Assembly (NCBI GenBank): GCA_964628905.1
Contig: CAZVNS010000038.1
Location: 1 to 15,319 of the forward strand
Reading direction: 5' to 3'
Source: JAJPXC01 sp964628905
GTDB lineage: Bacteria > Bacteroidota > Bacteroidia > Bacteroidales > Muribaculaceae
Length of the DNA: 15,319 nt
Part shown: in pieces, positions 6,365 to 13,771 of the stretch
Layout: each line of letters begins with the position of its first letter
Position numbering within the stretch: the first letter of the stretch is position 1
Program-made: the position numbers and the translations under genes
The notes under the pieces: generated by a model
The model's input: only the letters and a program-made list of their open reading frames with translations
Databases searched by the model: none
What the model was told of the DNA's origin: nothing

Positions 6365-7039
6365 CTATTCGTCGATGGTGTAGTTGATGAAGTCGAGCAG
6401 GGGCTTGAGGGGGCGGAGCATCTCGGCTACGTGCTCGGGCCAGCGGGGGTTGGCGAAGAAGCGTTCGTCAAGGGGACGGAATTTGCCGTATTCTTTGAGC
6501 TTGAGGTACTCGATCTGCGGGTGGTCGACGGGCCATCCGGCTGGGGCGCGCTTTAGGCAGTCGCCGCACCATCCGGGGTAGACCTTGTCGAGGGGCTGCA
6601 CAATCTGCTCCCACTCTTCGATGTTGTCCACTATGGCCCGGCGCATCTTCTTGAGTAATTGTGGGTTGGGGCACCATATGCCGCCGTATATGCCTGAGGC
6701 TATTGCCGAGCGGTCGGTGGCGGGGCCTTGGTGGATGTACAGGCCGGGGCGCTCGGCCGACTTGCCCTGGGGGCAGATGGCGGCTGAGAAGTAGGTTTTG
6801 TAGGGGGTCTTGTCGGGCGAGAAGCGGGTGTCGCGGTAGATGCGGTAGGCGGTCGACTGTGGTGTCTGGTTGGCGACTTCGGGCCACCATTGGGCCACGG
6901 CTGCAATCAGTCGCTCGAGGTCGGCATACCATAGTTGGCGCAGTTGGTAGAACTCCTCCTTGTGGGACTGAAACCAGGGGCGGTTGTTGTTCTGGTCGAG
7001 CTGACGGAGGAAGTCGTATAGGCGGGGTATGTAGTTCAT
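6365..7039 (-). CDS. DUF2461 family protein
   Basis: This 224-residue protein of unknown function belongs to the DUF2461 family, common in Bacteroidetes. Family signatures are visible: the opening FLRQLDQNNNRPWFQSHKEE, then YRIYRDTRFSPDKTPYKTYF and GLYIHQGP. No signal peptide or membrane segment is seen, so it is probably cytoplasmic. I chose ATG 7037-7039 (MNYIPRLYDF) because the family domain starts there and the ORF upstream ends 16 nt away; the longer start at 7078 would overlap that gene. It lies between the DUF4834 gene and ruvB on the same strand, within a cluster whose other members make phospholipid or repair DNA. That placement does not reveal its job. Confidence 0.85.
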   Translation of the reverse strand: MNYIPRLYDFLRQLDQNNNRPWFQSHKEEFYQLRQLWYADLERLIAAVAQWWPEVANQTPQSTAYRIYRDTRFSPDKTPYKTYFSAAICPQGKSAERPGLYIHQGPATDRSAIASGIYGGIWCPNPQLLKKMRRAIVDNIEEWEQIVQPLDKVYPGWCGDCLKRAPAGWPVDHPQIEYLKLKEYGKFRPLDERFFANPRWPEHVAEMLRPLKPLLDFINYTIDE

Positions 7040-7055
7040 AATTAGTGCGGTGAGG

Positions 7056-7403
7056 TTAGATATCTTCCCACTCAGCATCTTCGATTTGCGATTCGCTGTA
7101 GGTGGTGCGGGTGTAGGTGGTTGAGCCGTCCTGACGCTGGCGCAGCTCTTCCTCGGTGAGTTCTCGCTCCTGGAATTTGACGTATTCCCCTACTTCGGGG
7201 TCGATATGCTTGCGCCGCGGCTCAGGGCGGGTCCAACCTGCCCGGCGCTGCCGGGGCTGTGGGCCTTGCTGCGCCTGTTGGAAGGCTGAGGTGGCTTGGC
7301 GGAAGGTCTTTTGGGCACGATGTGCGGTGGTGAACACTCTGATTAGTGGCATCAGCACAAACCATATAAAGAATATCAGCAGGAGCAAACCAAAAAATCC
7401 CAT
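7056..7403 (-). CDS. DUF4834-type small membrane protein
   Basis: This 115-residue protein has one N-terminal membrane segment (about residues 3-26, GFFGLLLLIFFIWFVLMPLI). A cytoplasmic-looking hydrophilic tail follows, rich in Gln, Arg and Pro (about 40-70), with an acidic end (ESQIEDAEWEDI). The layout matches the DUF4834 family of Bacteroidetes, whose function is not known. It begins 43 nt after the pssA stop and ends 16 nt before the DUF2461 gene, so it probably belongs to the psd-pssA operon. A role at the membrane near phospholipid synthesis is only suggested by position. Confidence 0.75.
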   Translation of the reverse strand: MGFFGLLLLIFFIWFVLMPLIRVFTTAHRAQKTFRQATSAFQQAQQGPQPRQRRAGWTRPEPRRKHIDPEVGEYVKFQERELTEEELRQRQDGSTTYTRTTYSESQIEDAEWEDI

Positions 7404-7446
7404 AGTCTGCTTGTAAAAGTGTGTTTATATATTAGTAGCCAGTGGT

Positions 7447-8154
7447 TTAACGCAGTGGCAGCAGAGCCGACAGTATCAGGTAGAGGATGATGGTCCACGC
7501 CAGGCCGGCCCATCCGCAGAACACTACGAAGAGCACGGCGGCTACGATGATAGCGTAGCGGCGGAAGTTCTCACGCCAGTCAAGGTTCTTGAACTTCAGG
7601 GAGAACATCTTGACGTTGGAGACCATCAGCAGGCTCACCAGCAGGATCGACATGTATAGGAGCCATACGGTGATGCCTGAGTAGGCCCCGTTGAGCTGAC
7701 GCACGGTGAAGTCGACAGCGCCAATCCAGAAGATGGCGTTGGCCGGTATGGGGAGGCCTATAAACGATGTGGTCTGGCGTGTGTCAATGTTGAAGCGGGC
7801 CAGGCGCAGGGCTCCCATCACGGGTATCAGCAGGGCGAACCATGCCGTCCAGCCAGCCTGGGGGAAGCAGCTGAGCAGTGAGAACACCAGGCAGCCGGGT
7901 GCCACGCCGAAGCTCACCAGGTCGGAGAGTGAGTCGAGCTCCTTGCCCAGGTCGGAGTAGGCCTTGAGCAGGCGCGCCATGAAGCCGTCGAGGAAGTCGA
8001 ACACGGCTGCGGCGACGATCCAGCAGTAGGCGACGGTGGCGAAATGGTAGTCGCGGAGAAATCCGAATTTGAGGGCATAGATTGTGGCTATCACACCTGC
8101 GATGAGGTTGCAGCAGGTGATGGTGTTGGGTATGCAGCTTGTTATGCGTTTCAT
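7447..8154 (-). CDS. pssA: CDP-diacylglycerol-serine O-phosphatidyltransferase
   Basis: This membrane enzyme joins serine to CDP-diacylglycerol to make phosphatidylserine, the substrate of Psd encoded just upstream. The 235 residues contain the complete CDP-alcohol phosphotransferase signature D-x2-D-G-x2-A-R-x8-G-x3-D-x3-D: Asp53, Asp56-Gly57, Ala60-Arg61, Gly70, Asp74 and Asp78. Several hydrophobic helices flank it. Length and the N-terminus (MKRITSCIPNTITCCNLIAG) fit Bacteroidetes PssA. It is transcribed after psd, across a 120-nt gap that holds a palindromic repeat, and is followed 43 nt later by the DUF4834 gene. Confidence 0.95.
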   Translation of the reverse strand: MKRITSCIPNTITCCNLIAGVIATIYALKFGFLRDYHFATVAYCWIVAAAVFDFLDGFMARLLKAYSDLGKELDSLSDLVSFGVAPGCLVFSLLSCFPQAGWTAWFALLIPVMGALRLARFNIDTRQTTSFIGLPIPANAIFWIGAVDFTVRQLNGAYSGITVWLLYMSILLVSLLMVSNVKMFSLKFKNLDWRENFRRYAIIVAAVLFVVFCGWAGLAWTIILYLILSALLPLR

Positions 8155-8185
8155 TTTAGATAAGTGGGTTAGTCGTTATTTTGGG

Positions 8186-8268
8186 GACCCCGCCGCACAG
8201 CGCCGGGGACGGTGAGCTTGCGACGTCTCTTGGTGCGGACGCTCCGGGGGAGCGTCGCAACCTGGGGG
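8186..8268. repeat. Palindromic intergenic repeat, copy A (between psd and pssA)
   Basis: The copy begins with the 17-nt GACCCCGCCGCACAGCG at 8186-8202, identical to 13616-13632. It then has a hairpin GACGCTCC-GGG-GGAGCGTC at 8238-8256, related to hairpins at 10992 and 13674. It lies in the 120-nt gap of a two-gene phospholipid pathway, where the folded RNA could affect readthrough or mRNA stability. Confidence 0.6.
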
Positions 8269-8274
8269 CAGTCG

Positions 8275-8946
8275 CTACTTTTGGGGGATCTGGGCTATCT
8301 GTGTGATGCCGCCCACGGTGCGGTCGCCGATTTTGACGAACACCTCGGAGTCGAGCGGTATGTAGATATCGACTCGCGAGCCAAACTTGATGAAGCCCAT
8401 GTGCTCGTCGATCGATGCCTCGGCTCCTGGCTGGGCATAGGTGACGATGCGGCGGGCCATGGCTCCGGCCACCTGACGCACGAGCACCTCGGTGCCGTCG
8501 GGGGTGCGTATCACCACCGTCGAACGCTCGTTCTCGACGCTCGACTTGGGCAAGTAGGCGGCCATGAAGCGCCCTGCGTGGTGCTTGGCCACAACCACTT
8601 CGCCATCCACCGGATACCAGTTGGCGTGGACGTTGAGGATGCTCATAAACACTGACACCTGCATCACCTCGCGCTTTAGGTACTCAGGCTCGTAGACCTT
8701 CTCACAAGCCACCACGCGGCCGTCGGCCGAGGCCACCACCGCCCCCTTGTGGTTGCCGCGGAAGTGGCGGTGGGGTGAGCGGAAGAAGTTGACGGCCAGG
8801 AAGTAGATCACACCGAGCACCACCGTGGCACATATAGCCACGGCCATGAGGTGCACCCATATCCACAGGGGCACGAGTATTATGGCGAATATTACGAAGA
8901 GGGTGATGAGCACCGGAGTCCCTTCGTGATGTATTTTGACAGTCAT
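8275..8946 (-). CDS. psd: Phosphatidylserine decarboxylase, short form
   Basis: This enzyme decarboxylates phosphatidylserine to phosphatidylethanolamine, the next step after PssA. The protein has 223 residues from the chosen ATG (8944-8946, MTVKIHHEG), two hydrophobic segments near 12-50, and the self-cleavage site KFGSRVDIY, in which the Gly189-Ser190 bond is cut and Ser190 becomes the pyruvoyl group. NVHANWYPVDG (105-115) is also typical. Its length fits the short Psd class of Bacteroidetes and Archaea rather than the E. coli form. A longer start at 9057 is rejected because it would run through the promoter at 8973-8980. It is the first gene of the minus-strand cluster. Confidence 0.93.
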   Translation of the reverse strand: MTVKIHHEGTPVLITLFVIFAIILVPLWIWVHLMAVAICATVVLGVIYFLAVNFFRSPHRHFRGNHKGAVVASADGRVVACEKVYEPEYLKREVMQVSVFMSILNVHANWYPVDGEVVVAKHHAGRFMAAYLPKSSVENERSTVVIRTPDGTEVLVRQVAGAMARRIVTYAQPGAEASIDEHMGFIKFGSRVDIYIPLDSEVFVKIGDRTVGGITQIAQIPQK

Positions 8947-8972
8947 ACAGGGTAGCTGTTGGTTTAATCGCA

Positions 8973-9003
8973 CAAATATATGGCTTTTTGGCGTAATTGC
9001 CAA
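8973..9003 (-). promoter_or_regulatory. psd promoter with overlapping TTGGCAATTACGCCAA motif
   Basis: On the minus strand TATATTTG (8973-8980) is the -7 element and TTGG (9000-9003) lies 19 nt upstream. The -33 half-site is part of the near-palindrome TTGGCAATTACGCCAA (8988-9003). The same spacing and a similar motif occur at ruvB. Confidence 0.6.
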
Positions 9004-9039
9004 GAGTTTTGGCGCGATATCGGCCCCCGGACTTGCATT

Positions 9040-9094
9040 TTGGGCGATTACTGCCAAAAATGTGGGAATTCAGCTCCAAAATCATTAACTTTGC
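9040..9094 (+). promoter_or_regulatory. Promoter of the RsmI-like gene, with upstream TTGGGCGATTACTGCCAA
   Basis: TAACTTTGC at 9086-9094 matches TAnnTTTGC and ends 8 nt before the ATG at 9103, giving a very short leader. The -33 region is not well conserved. The motif TTGGGCGATTACTGCCAA (9040-9057) lies 28 nt upstream of the -7 box and resembles the motifs at the psd and ruvB promoters. Confidence 0.55.
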
Positions 9095-9102
9095 ACATCT
9101 TT

Positions 9103-9837
9103 ATGGACACCGACACACGCACCGCCCCCTTGGGCACACTCTACCTGCTGCCGTCGTCGATTAGCGACGCACCGATTGACTGCGTCATCCCCGCCGAAAA
9201 CGCGAGGGTGATCGGCCGGCTGCGCCACTTTATCGTGGAGAATGTGCGCACCACCCGCCGCTGGCTCAAGCGCGTCGACCGCTCAATCGACATCGACTCG
9301 CTCACCTTCGAGGTGCTCGACGAGCACACCCCCCGCGAGGAGGTTGCGGCCATGCTCGCCCCTCTGCAGCGAGGCGAGTCGATAGGAGTGATTTCGGAGG
9401 CCGGGTGCCCTGCCGTGGCCGACCCCGGAGCGGCAGCCGTGGCCGAGGCGCACCGCATGGGAGCACAGGTGGTGCCGATGGTAGGACCGTCGAGCATCAT
9501 CCTGGCGCTGATGGCCTCGGGGATGAACGGTCAGCAGTTCACATTCTTGGGCTACCTGCCGGTGGAGCATCAGGCCCGCGCCGGCGCCATCAAGGAGGTG
9601 CAACGCCGAGTGAGCCGCGACAACGTCACCCAAGTGTTCATCGAAACCCCTTACCGCAACAACCGCCTCATCGCCGAGCTCGCCCAGCAGCTCCCCGGCG
9701 ACATGCAGCTCTGTGTGGCCGCCGACATCACCGGACCCGGCGAGTCGATAGTAAGCCGCCGCATATCCGACTGGGCTAAAGCAAAATACGACTATGGCAA
9801 GACCCCGGCGATATTCGTCGTGGGCCATAATAGCTAA
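9103..9837 (+). CDS. RsmI-like SAM-dependent methyltransferase (tetrapyrrole methylase fold)
   Basis: The 244 residues resemble the 16S rRNA C1402 2'-O-methyltransferase RsmI and its Bacteroidetes-specific relatives. Visible signatures are GTLYLLPSSI near the N-terminus, SEAGCPAVADPG (98-109; RsmI has S-D-A-G-T-P), VGPSSI (about 127-132) and FIETPYRNN. The altered glycine-rich motif and a length below RsmI's usual 270-290 residues argue for the RsmI-like subgroup rather than the canonical enzyme, so the substrate is uncertain. ATG 9103 is chosen because the longer frame from 8980 runs through the promoter. It is divergent from psd and lies 14 nt before the metallo-hydrolase gene, with which it probably forms an operon. 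Confidence 0.85.
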   Translation: MDTDTRTAPLGTLYLLPSSISDAPIDCVIPAENARVIGRLRHFIVENVRTTRRWLKRVDRSIDIDSLTFEVLDEHTPREEVAAMLAPLQRGESIGVISEAGCPAVADPGAAAVAEAHRMGAQVVPMVGPSSIILALMASGMNGQQFTFLGYLPVEHQARAGAIKEVQRRVSRDNVTQVFIETPYRNNRLIAELAQQLPGDMQLCVAADITGPGESIVSRRISDWAKAKYDYGKTPAIFVVGHNS

Positions 9838-9851
9838 CCCCCTCCATAGCA

Positions 9852-10907
9852 ATGGCACGATATAAGAAACGCACACTCCCCCCGACGGCGATGCCCGGCC
9901 TGTTTGATGAGTTTGAGACTCAGCCGACAGCCGCCGACGAGCTGCCCGTGCACCCCTCGATAGCGCGCCATGCCACACGCGTCAAGCTCTCTGGAGGAGC
10001 GGCGCCCGAAAGCGCTGGCACCGATGAGCCGGTGGTTGAGCCGGTCGAGCTGGTGTCGGCCAACCCCGACATCTACTTCATGGCCTTCGGCAGCGGCTCA
10101 AGCGGCAACTGCGCCTACGTGGGCGACGAGGAGTCGGGCTTCCTGATTGACGCCGGAGTCGATGCCGACAAGGTGGAAGCAGCCCTCCAGCGATGGGGCA
10201 TCAGCATGAGCCGCATCCGGGGCATCATCCTCACCCACGACCATGGCGACCACATACGCGAAGCCTACAAGATACTGCGCCACCACAAGCACATACCGCT
10301 CTACTGCACACCCCGCGCCTTCAACGGCATGCTTCGCCGCCACAACGTGTCGCGCCGCATCAAGGATTACCACCGGCCAATCTACAAGGAGATACCTTTC
10401 GCCATCGGCAACTTCCGCCTTACAGCCTTCGAGGTGTCGCACGACGGGTCGGACAACGCCGGTTTCTTCATCGAGCATGGCCAGCAGCGCATGACCGTGG
10501 CCACCGACCTTGGGTGCATTGGCGACCGTGCTGACCACTATATGAGTCGGGCCCACTATTTGATGATCGAGGCCAACTACGACTATCAGATGCTCCGCGG
10601 CGGGCATTATCCCGAATACCTCAAGGCACGCATTGCTGCCGACAACGGCCACCTCGACAACAAAGTCACGGCCTTGCAAGTGAGCAAGATAGCCGCCATG
10701 GGCGATTTACGCTACGTGTTCCTCTGCCACCTCAGTCGCGACAATAACACCCCCGAGCTGGCTCTCGACACAGTGCGCCGTGCGCTCCTCGACTCGGGCA
10801 TCACCGTCGGCGACGCCTCCGACTCGCTCGAGTCGCGCCAGGCCCACGTGCAGCTCATGGCGCTCCCCCGCTTCGAAGCCACCCGCCTTTTCCGCCTCCA
10901 ATTGTAA
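9852..10907 (+). CDS. WalJ/YycJ-like metallo-beta-lactamase-fold hydrolase
   Basis: This is a 351-residue MBL-fold protein, probably a two-metal nuclease or hydrolase. Metal-binding residues are recognisable: THDHGDH (His129, His131, Asp133, His134), His197 in FEVSHDGSDNAG, Asp219 in VATDLG, and a late CHLSRDNN (His293). The FGSGSSGNCAYV opening (79-90) is typical of the YycJ/WalJ group. An extra segment of about 70 residues precedes the fold. It is hydrophilic, rich in Pro, Ala and Glu, and probably disordered; most WalJ proteins lack it. ATG 9852 lies 14 nt after the RsmI-like gene, so the pair is likely co-transcribed. The true substrate is not known. Confidence 0.85.
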   Translation: MARYKKRTLPPTAMPGLFDEFETQPTAADELPVHPSIARHATRVKLSGGAAPESAGTDEPVVEPVELVSANPDIYFMAFGSGSSGNCAYVGDEESGFLIDAGVDADKVEAALQRWGISMSRIRGIILTHDHGDHIREAYKILRHHKHIPLYCTPRAFNGMLRRHNVSRRIKDYHRPIYKEIPFAIGNFRLTAFEVSHDGSDNAGFFIEHGQQRMTVATDLGCIGDRADHYMSRAHYLMIEANYDYQMLRGGHYPEYLKARIAADNGHLDNKVTALQVSKIAAMGDLRYVFLCHLSRDNNTPELALDTVRRALLDSGITVGDASDSLESRQAHVQLMALPRFEATRLFRLQL

Positions 10908-10991
10908 TATATCAAATCACCCTGTTGTATGGCGTACCCGTGTGCAATGCGGTTCATATAATGGTATCATACAGCCATATGTATTTTCGCA

Positions 10992-11022
10992 GACGCACCC
11001 TGGGTGCGACCCTACTTGTGGG
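10992..11022. repeat. Palindromic intergenic repeat, copy C (after the MBL gene)
   Basis: The 31-nt copy matches the reverse complement of 13674-13704 at 27 positions. It contains CGCACCC-T-GGGTGCG (10994-11008). Two of the four differences fall on paired stem positions (A-T here, T-A there), so pairing is kept. Confidence 0.6.
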
Positions 11023-11025
11023 AGA

Positions 11026-11064
11026 TAAAAACGGGGGCTGCGTCAACCACTGACGCAGCCCCCG
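11026..11064 (-). terminator. Strong intrinsic terminator of the alpha-amylase gene
   Basis: A perfect stem, GGGGGCTGCGTCA (11033-11045) with TGACGCAGCCCCC (11051-11063), has a 5-nt loop, and one more C-G pair (11032/11064) extends it. On the minus strand it is followed by GTTTTTATC, and it starts 24 nt past the amylase stop. It may also weakly stop plus-strand transcripts from the MBL gene, which have GGTTTGGTTT after the hairpin. Confidence 0.9.
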
Positions 11065-11087
11065 GTTTGGTTTATGGGTAAGGGTGA

Positions 11088-13460
11088 TTAGAAGCGGACT
11101 TTGATGGCTGATGAGCCCTGGCGGCGGATGTAGATGCCACCTGCGGCGGGATTGTTGACACGGATGCCCTGGAGGTTGTAGTACTCGACAGGTGCGTCGG
11201 CGGGATTGACCATCACGTCCTCAACGCCGCCGATGCCCACGGTGAGCTTCATGGTGGCGAGGTCGACCTTGAGGTTGTACTCGCCGGGAGCTACCATCCA
11301 CGACTCTGAGGCTGAGGCGTCAACGCCGGCAGCGTAGAGGCGGATATCCTGGGCTGTGCCGAGGGTCACGGGGGTGTCCTTGGCGGGAGCACCGTAGCGG
11401 TCGCCCTGGTTGACCTCGCTATCCCAGTCGGAGCCGGTGACGGTGATGAAGGCGAAGTAGCCGTAGCCACCACCTGCGTCGTCGATGGTGACGCTGTAGT
11501 TGTAGATGCCGTTGTCGCCCTTGGCCGGAACAGCTACGTCGGCAGTGGTGCCCCAGGCGCCGCCGTTGACGTTACCGATCATATAGAGGGTCTCGGGATA
11601 TTCGCCGGGGGTGGGATCGTCGCCACCCTGGTATACGCCCTGGTCGCCTGACTGGTTGTAGATGTGGCCGTTGACGGCTACGAAGTCGGCTGTCTTGGTG
11701 GCGTCACCGTCGCCGGCGTTGAAGAGACAGCCGGTGGTGCCTGCGGGGCAGGTGTACGACCATACGTCGCCCTCTACCTTGGTCATAGCCACGCCGGGCC
11801 ATGTCGACTCAGCGCCGCCCCAATAATGGATATAGGGAGTGGCCCACTGGGCAACAGCGTTGTCCCAATAGACGGTTACGTCGGTTGTGGGATTGGGTGC
11901 CGGGGTGTCACCATCGTATTCGCCCTGGTCGCCTGACTGGTTGTAGATGTGGCCGTCGACGGCTACGAAGTCGGCTGTCTTGGTGGCGTCACCGTCGCCG
12001 GCGTTGAAGAGGCAGCCGGTGGTGCCTGCGGGGCAGGTGTACGACCATACGTCGCCCTCTACCTTGGTCATAGCCACGCCGGGCCATGTCGACTCAGCGC
12101 CGCCCCAGTAGTGGATGTAGGGGGTGGCCCACTGGGCGGTTGAGTTGTCCCAATATACGGTGACGGTGGTTGAGGGGTCGGGAGTGGGGCTGGGGCTTAC
12201 GTCTACCTTGGTCCATACGCAGTAGTCGGTGCCTGTGGCCTTGATGTCGGAGTCGCTGTAGCCTTGGGGTGAAACCATTGCCGAACCGACCTTCACCACC
12301 AGGGTGCCCTTTGTGCCCTTGACCTCGGCCATGTAGCAGTCGGACGAGCTCTGGAGTACGGTGACCTGGCTCATGTTGTGCACGCCTACGGAGTTGCGCA
12401 CCTTGATGAGCTGCTGGATCTCTGACTTATACTGGTTGTAGTGGCTGAGGAACACGCAGGGTGTACCGGGAGAGCAGAGCATGAAGGCGTTGGCAGCCAC
12501 CACGTTGCCGGTGAACTTGTTGTCGTCGCGCGAGGTGTCGTGGTTGTCGATGAAGGTCACTGCAAGCTGCGGGTAGCCATAGTGGATCAGGCCGGCGGGC
12601 TGGTTGGTGGTGCCGTTGGCCTTCCACACGAGCTGTGTCATGTCGTTGGAGGAGAATGCCTTGTTGACAGCGTATTTGAATGCGAAGTCAAATGCTGCCG
12701 ACTCCTTGCCGGTCGACTCAATCCACGCCGCGAGGGCATCGTATGAGCCGTCCCAGTACTCGCCGACGCTGTAGGTGGGGTGAGAGTACTGGTTGTAGAT
12801 CTTGTTGTACTGGCCGCCGTAGCCCTTGCAGTAGTCGTAGCGGAAGCCTGCGTAGCCGAAGTCGTCGATCAGGCACTTGGTGTAGGCCATGCAGTTGTTC
12901 TGCACGTTGGCGTTGGTGTGGTCGAGGTCGCGGGCGGCGGAGTAGCCCTCGCCGGTGTCGTACGCGCCGGTGGGCTGAGCCTGTCCGGACTGGCCGGCCA
13001 CCTCGTCGTCACAGCAGATGCCCTCGGGGCCAATCTGGTAGGTGACACCGTTCCAAGTCTCTTTGGGGAAGTTGGTCCAGTTGCTCACGCCCACGCGGTG
13101 GTTGATCACCACATCGGCGATGATGCCCACACCTTTTTCTTTATATGTCTTGATCATTGAGCGCAGTTGCGACTCAGTGCCCATCGACGAATTGTGGTTG
13201 GTAAACCAATAGATTGGCAGATAGCCTAAACCGCCTGACGATTTGGCGCTGTTGGGTACCCAAATCAGGGAGAAATACTGAGAATACTCGTCGGCTTTCT
13301 GCTCCAGGAGGTCCCACTTGGTCTCGGAGTTGTAGGAGTCCCAGTAGAAGCCTTGCAGCATCACGCCCTCATAGTTGGCGGGCCAGCCTATGGCGTTGGC
13401 GCTCAGCAGCGAGCCCAGGCCGATGCACAGTGATAAAGCAATACGTTTTACTGATTTCAT
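11088..13460 (-). CDS. Secreted multidomain alpha-amylase (GH13) with starch-binding modules
   Basis: This 790-residue enzyme cleaves alpha-1,4 bonds of starch. The order is signal peptide (1-23), GH13 barrel (about 30-420), two CBM26-like starch-binding modules (433-515 and 527-610, W- and Y-rich), a SusE/SusF-like beta domain (about 624-744), and a C-terminal tail with EYYNLQGIRV and GGIYIRRQGS (759-790) resembling Bacteroidetes type IX-like sorting tails. GH13 hallmarks are DVVINH (116-121), nucleophile Asp209 in FRYDY, acid Glu234 in VGEYWD, and Asp308 in IDNHD. The start at 13458-13460 begins a classical signal peptide (MKSVKRIALS); the longer frame to 13550 runs into the promoter region. 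It is monocistronic with its own promoter and terminator and has no susC/susD nearby. Confidence 0.93.
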   Translation of the reverse strand: MKSVKRIALSLCIGLGSLLSANAIGWPANYEGVMLQGFYWDSYNSETKWDLLEQKADEYSQYFSLIWVPNSAKSSGGLGYLPIYWFTNHNSSMGTESQLRSMIKTYKEKGVGIIADVVINHRVGVSNWTNFPKETWNGVTYQIGPEGICCDDEVAGQSGQAQPTGAYDTGEGYSAARDLDHTNANVQNNCMAYTKCLIDDFGYAGFRYDYCKGYGGQYNKIYNQYSHPTYSVGEYWDGSYDALAAWIESTGKESAAFDFAFKYAVNKAFSSNDMTQLVWKANGTTNQPAGLIHYGYPQLAVTFIDNHDTSRDDNKFTGNVVAANAFMLCSPGTPCVFLSHYNQYKSEIQQLIKVRNSVGVHNMSQVTVLQSSSDCYMAEVKGTKGTLVVKVGSAMVSPQGYSDSDIKATGTDYCVWTKVDVSPSPTPDPSTTVTVYWDNSTAQWATPYIHYWGGAESTWPGVAMTKVEGDVWSYTCPAGTTGCLFNAGDGDATKTADFVAVDGHIYNQSGDQGEYDGDTPAPNPTTDVTVYWDNAVAQWATPYIHYWGGAESTWPGVAMTKVEGDVWSYTCPAGTTGCLFNAGDGDATKTADFVAVNGHIYNQSGDQGVYQGGDDPTPGEYPETLYMIGNVNGGAWGTTADVAVPAKGDNGIYNYSVTIDDAGGGYGYFAFITVTGSDWDSEVNQGDRYGAPAKDTPVTLGTAQDIRLYAAGVDASASESWMVAPGEYNLKVDLATMKLTVGIGGVEDVMVNPADAPVEYYNLQGIRVNNPAAGGIYIRRQGSSAIKVRF
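11636..12137 (-). repeat. Tandem duplication encoding the two starch-binding modules
   Basis: 11636-11852 and 11921-12137 are 217-nt direct repeats at a period of 285 nt, with 6 differences by eye. All six are transitions. Five are silent and one changes Asp502 to Asn in the second module (VAVDGH versus VAVNGH). The linkers between modules are less conserved. This points to a recent duplication or continuing gene conversion. Confidence 0.9.
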
Positions 13461-13519
13461 GATAAGATTGGTAGTTAATATAGGTAAGTTAGTAAAATAT
13501 AGTCTCTTGGAAATAAGTG

Positions 13520-13548
13520 GCCCGTCATGGTGCGGGCGCAATCTGCGC
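13520..13548 (-). promoter_or_regulatory. Two overlapping hairpins in the amylase 5' leader
   Basis: GCGCA-GAT-TGCGC (13536-13548) and GCCCG-8 nt-CGGGC (13520-13537) lie just downstream of the promoter on the minus strand, within a leader of about 90 nt. Their arms share bases, so only one can form fully at a time. A regulatory role is possible but not shown. Confidence 0.35.
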
Positions 13549-13556
13549 ATTTGTCT

Positions 13557-13587
13557 GCAAATTTACAACATATTTTCCACATCCAAA
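13557..13587 (-). promoter_or_regulatory. Alpha-amylase promoter
   Basis: On the minus strand TAAATTTGC (13557-13565) is a perfect -7 element, with TTTG (13584-13587) 18 nt upstream. Transcription would start near 13550, which excludes the longer upstream reading frame and leaves a leader of about 90 nt. Confidence 0.6.
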
Positions 13588-13615
13588 AAAAATTAACAGA
13601 CCGCTATCCCGAGCA

Positions 13616-13704
13616 GACCCCGCCGCACAGCGGCGGGACACGGGAAGCCACCGCTGCCGCAACAGGCGCCCCGCCCACAAGCAGGGTCGCTCCCAAGGAG
13701 CGTC
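13616..13704. repeat. Palindromic intergenic repeat, copy B (between pfkA and amylase)
   Basis: The copy starts with the same 17 nt as copy A (13616-13632) and includes a perfect hairpin, CCCGCCGC-ACA-GCGGCGGG (13619-13637). It ends with a 31-nt segment (13674-13704) whose reverse complement is copy C. It lies downstream of pfkA, where it could stabilise or end the transcript. Confidence 0.65.
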
Positions 13705-13771
13705 CGCTATTTCGCCCCGGGAGCGCCACTGTGCTCGGCGGTCCAGCCGTCGAGATATGCCTAAGCGTGGA

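Larger units (their letters stand above)
13461..13771. other. Intergenic region between pfkA and the amylase gene
   Basis: This 311-base gap contains, from left to right, the amylase leader with two small hairpins, the amylase promoter at 13557-13587, and repeat copy B at 13616-13704. The remainder (13705-13771) is GC-rich, with no open frame that looks real. No separate terminator with a T-run directly after a stem is seen for pfkA. Confidence 0.6.

Noticed and set aside
8980..9102. N-terminal extension of the RsmI-like frame
   Set aside because: It passes through the psd and RsmI-like promoters and encodes cysteine-rich non-family sequence; ATG 9103 starts at the family domain.
10098..10679. 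193-codon open frame antisense to the metallo-hydrolase
   Set aside because: It is a Val/Ala/Gly-rich shadow frame with no motif, opposite conserved metal-binding residues.
11636..12137. Regular repeats as a CRISPR array
   Set aside because: There are only two long units, they are in-frame coding DNA with protein-level meaning, and no short repeat-spacer pattern exists anywhere in the window.
13461..13550. 30-residue upstream extension of the amylase
   Set aside because: It would precede a perfect signal peptide and nearly reaches the -7 box, so it cannot be a normal start.
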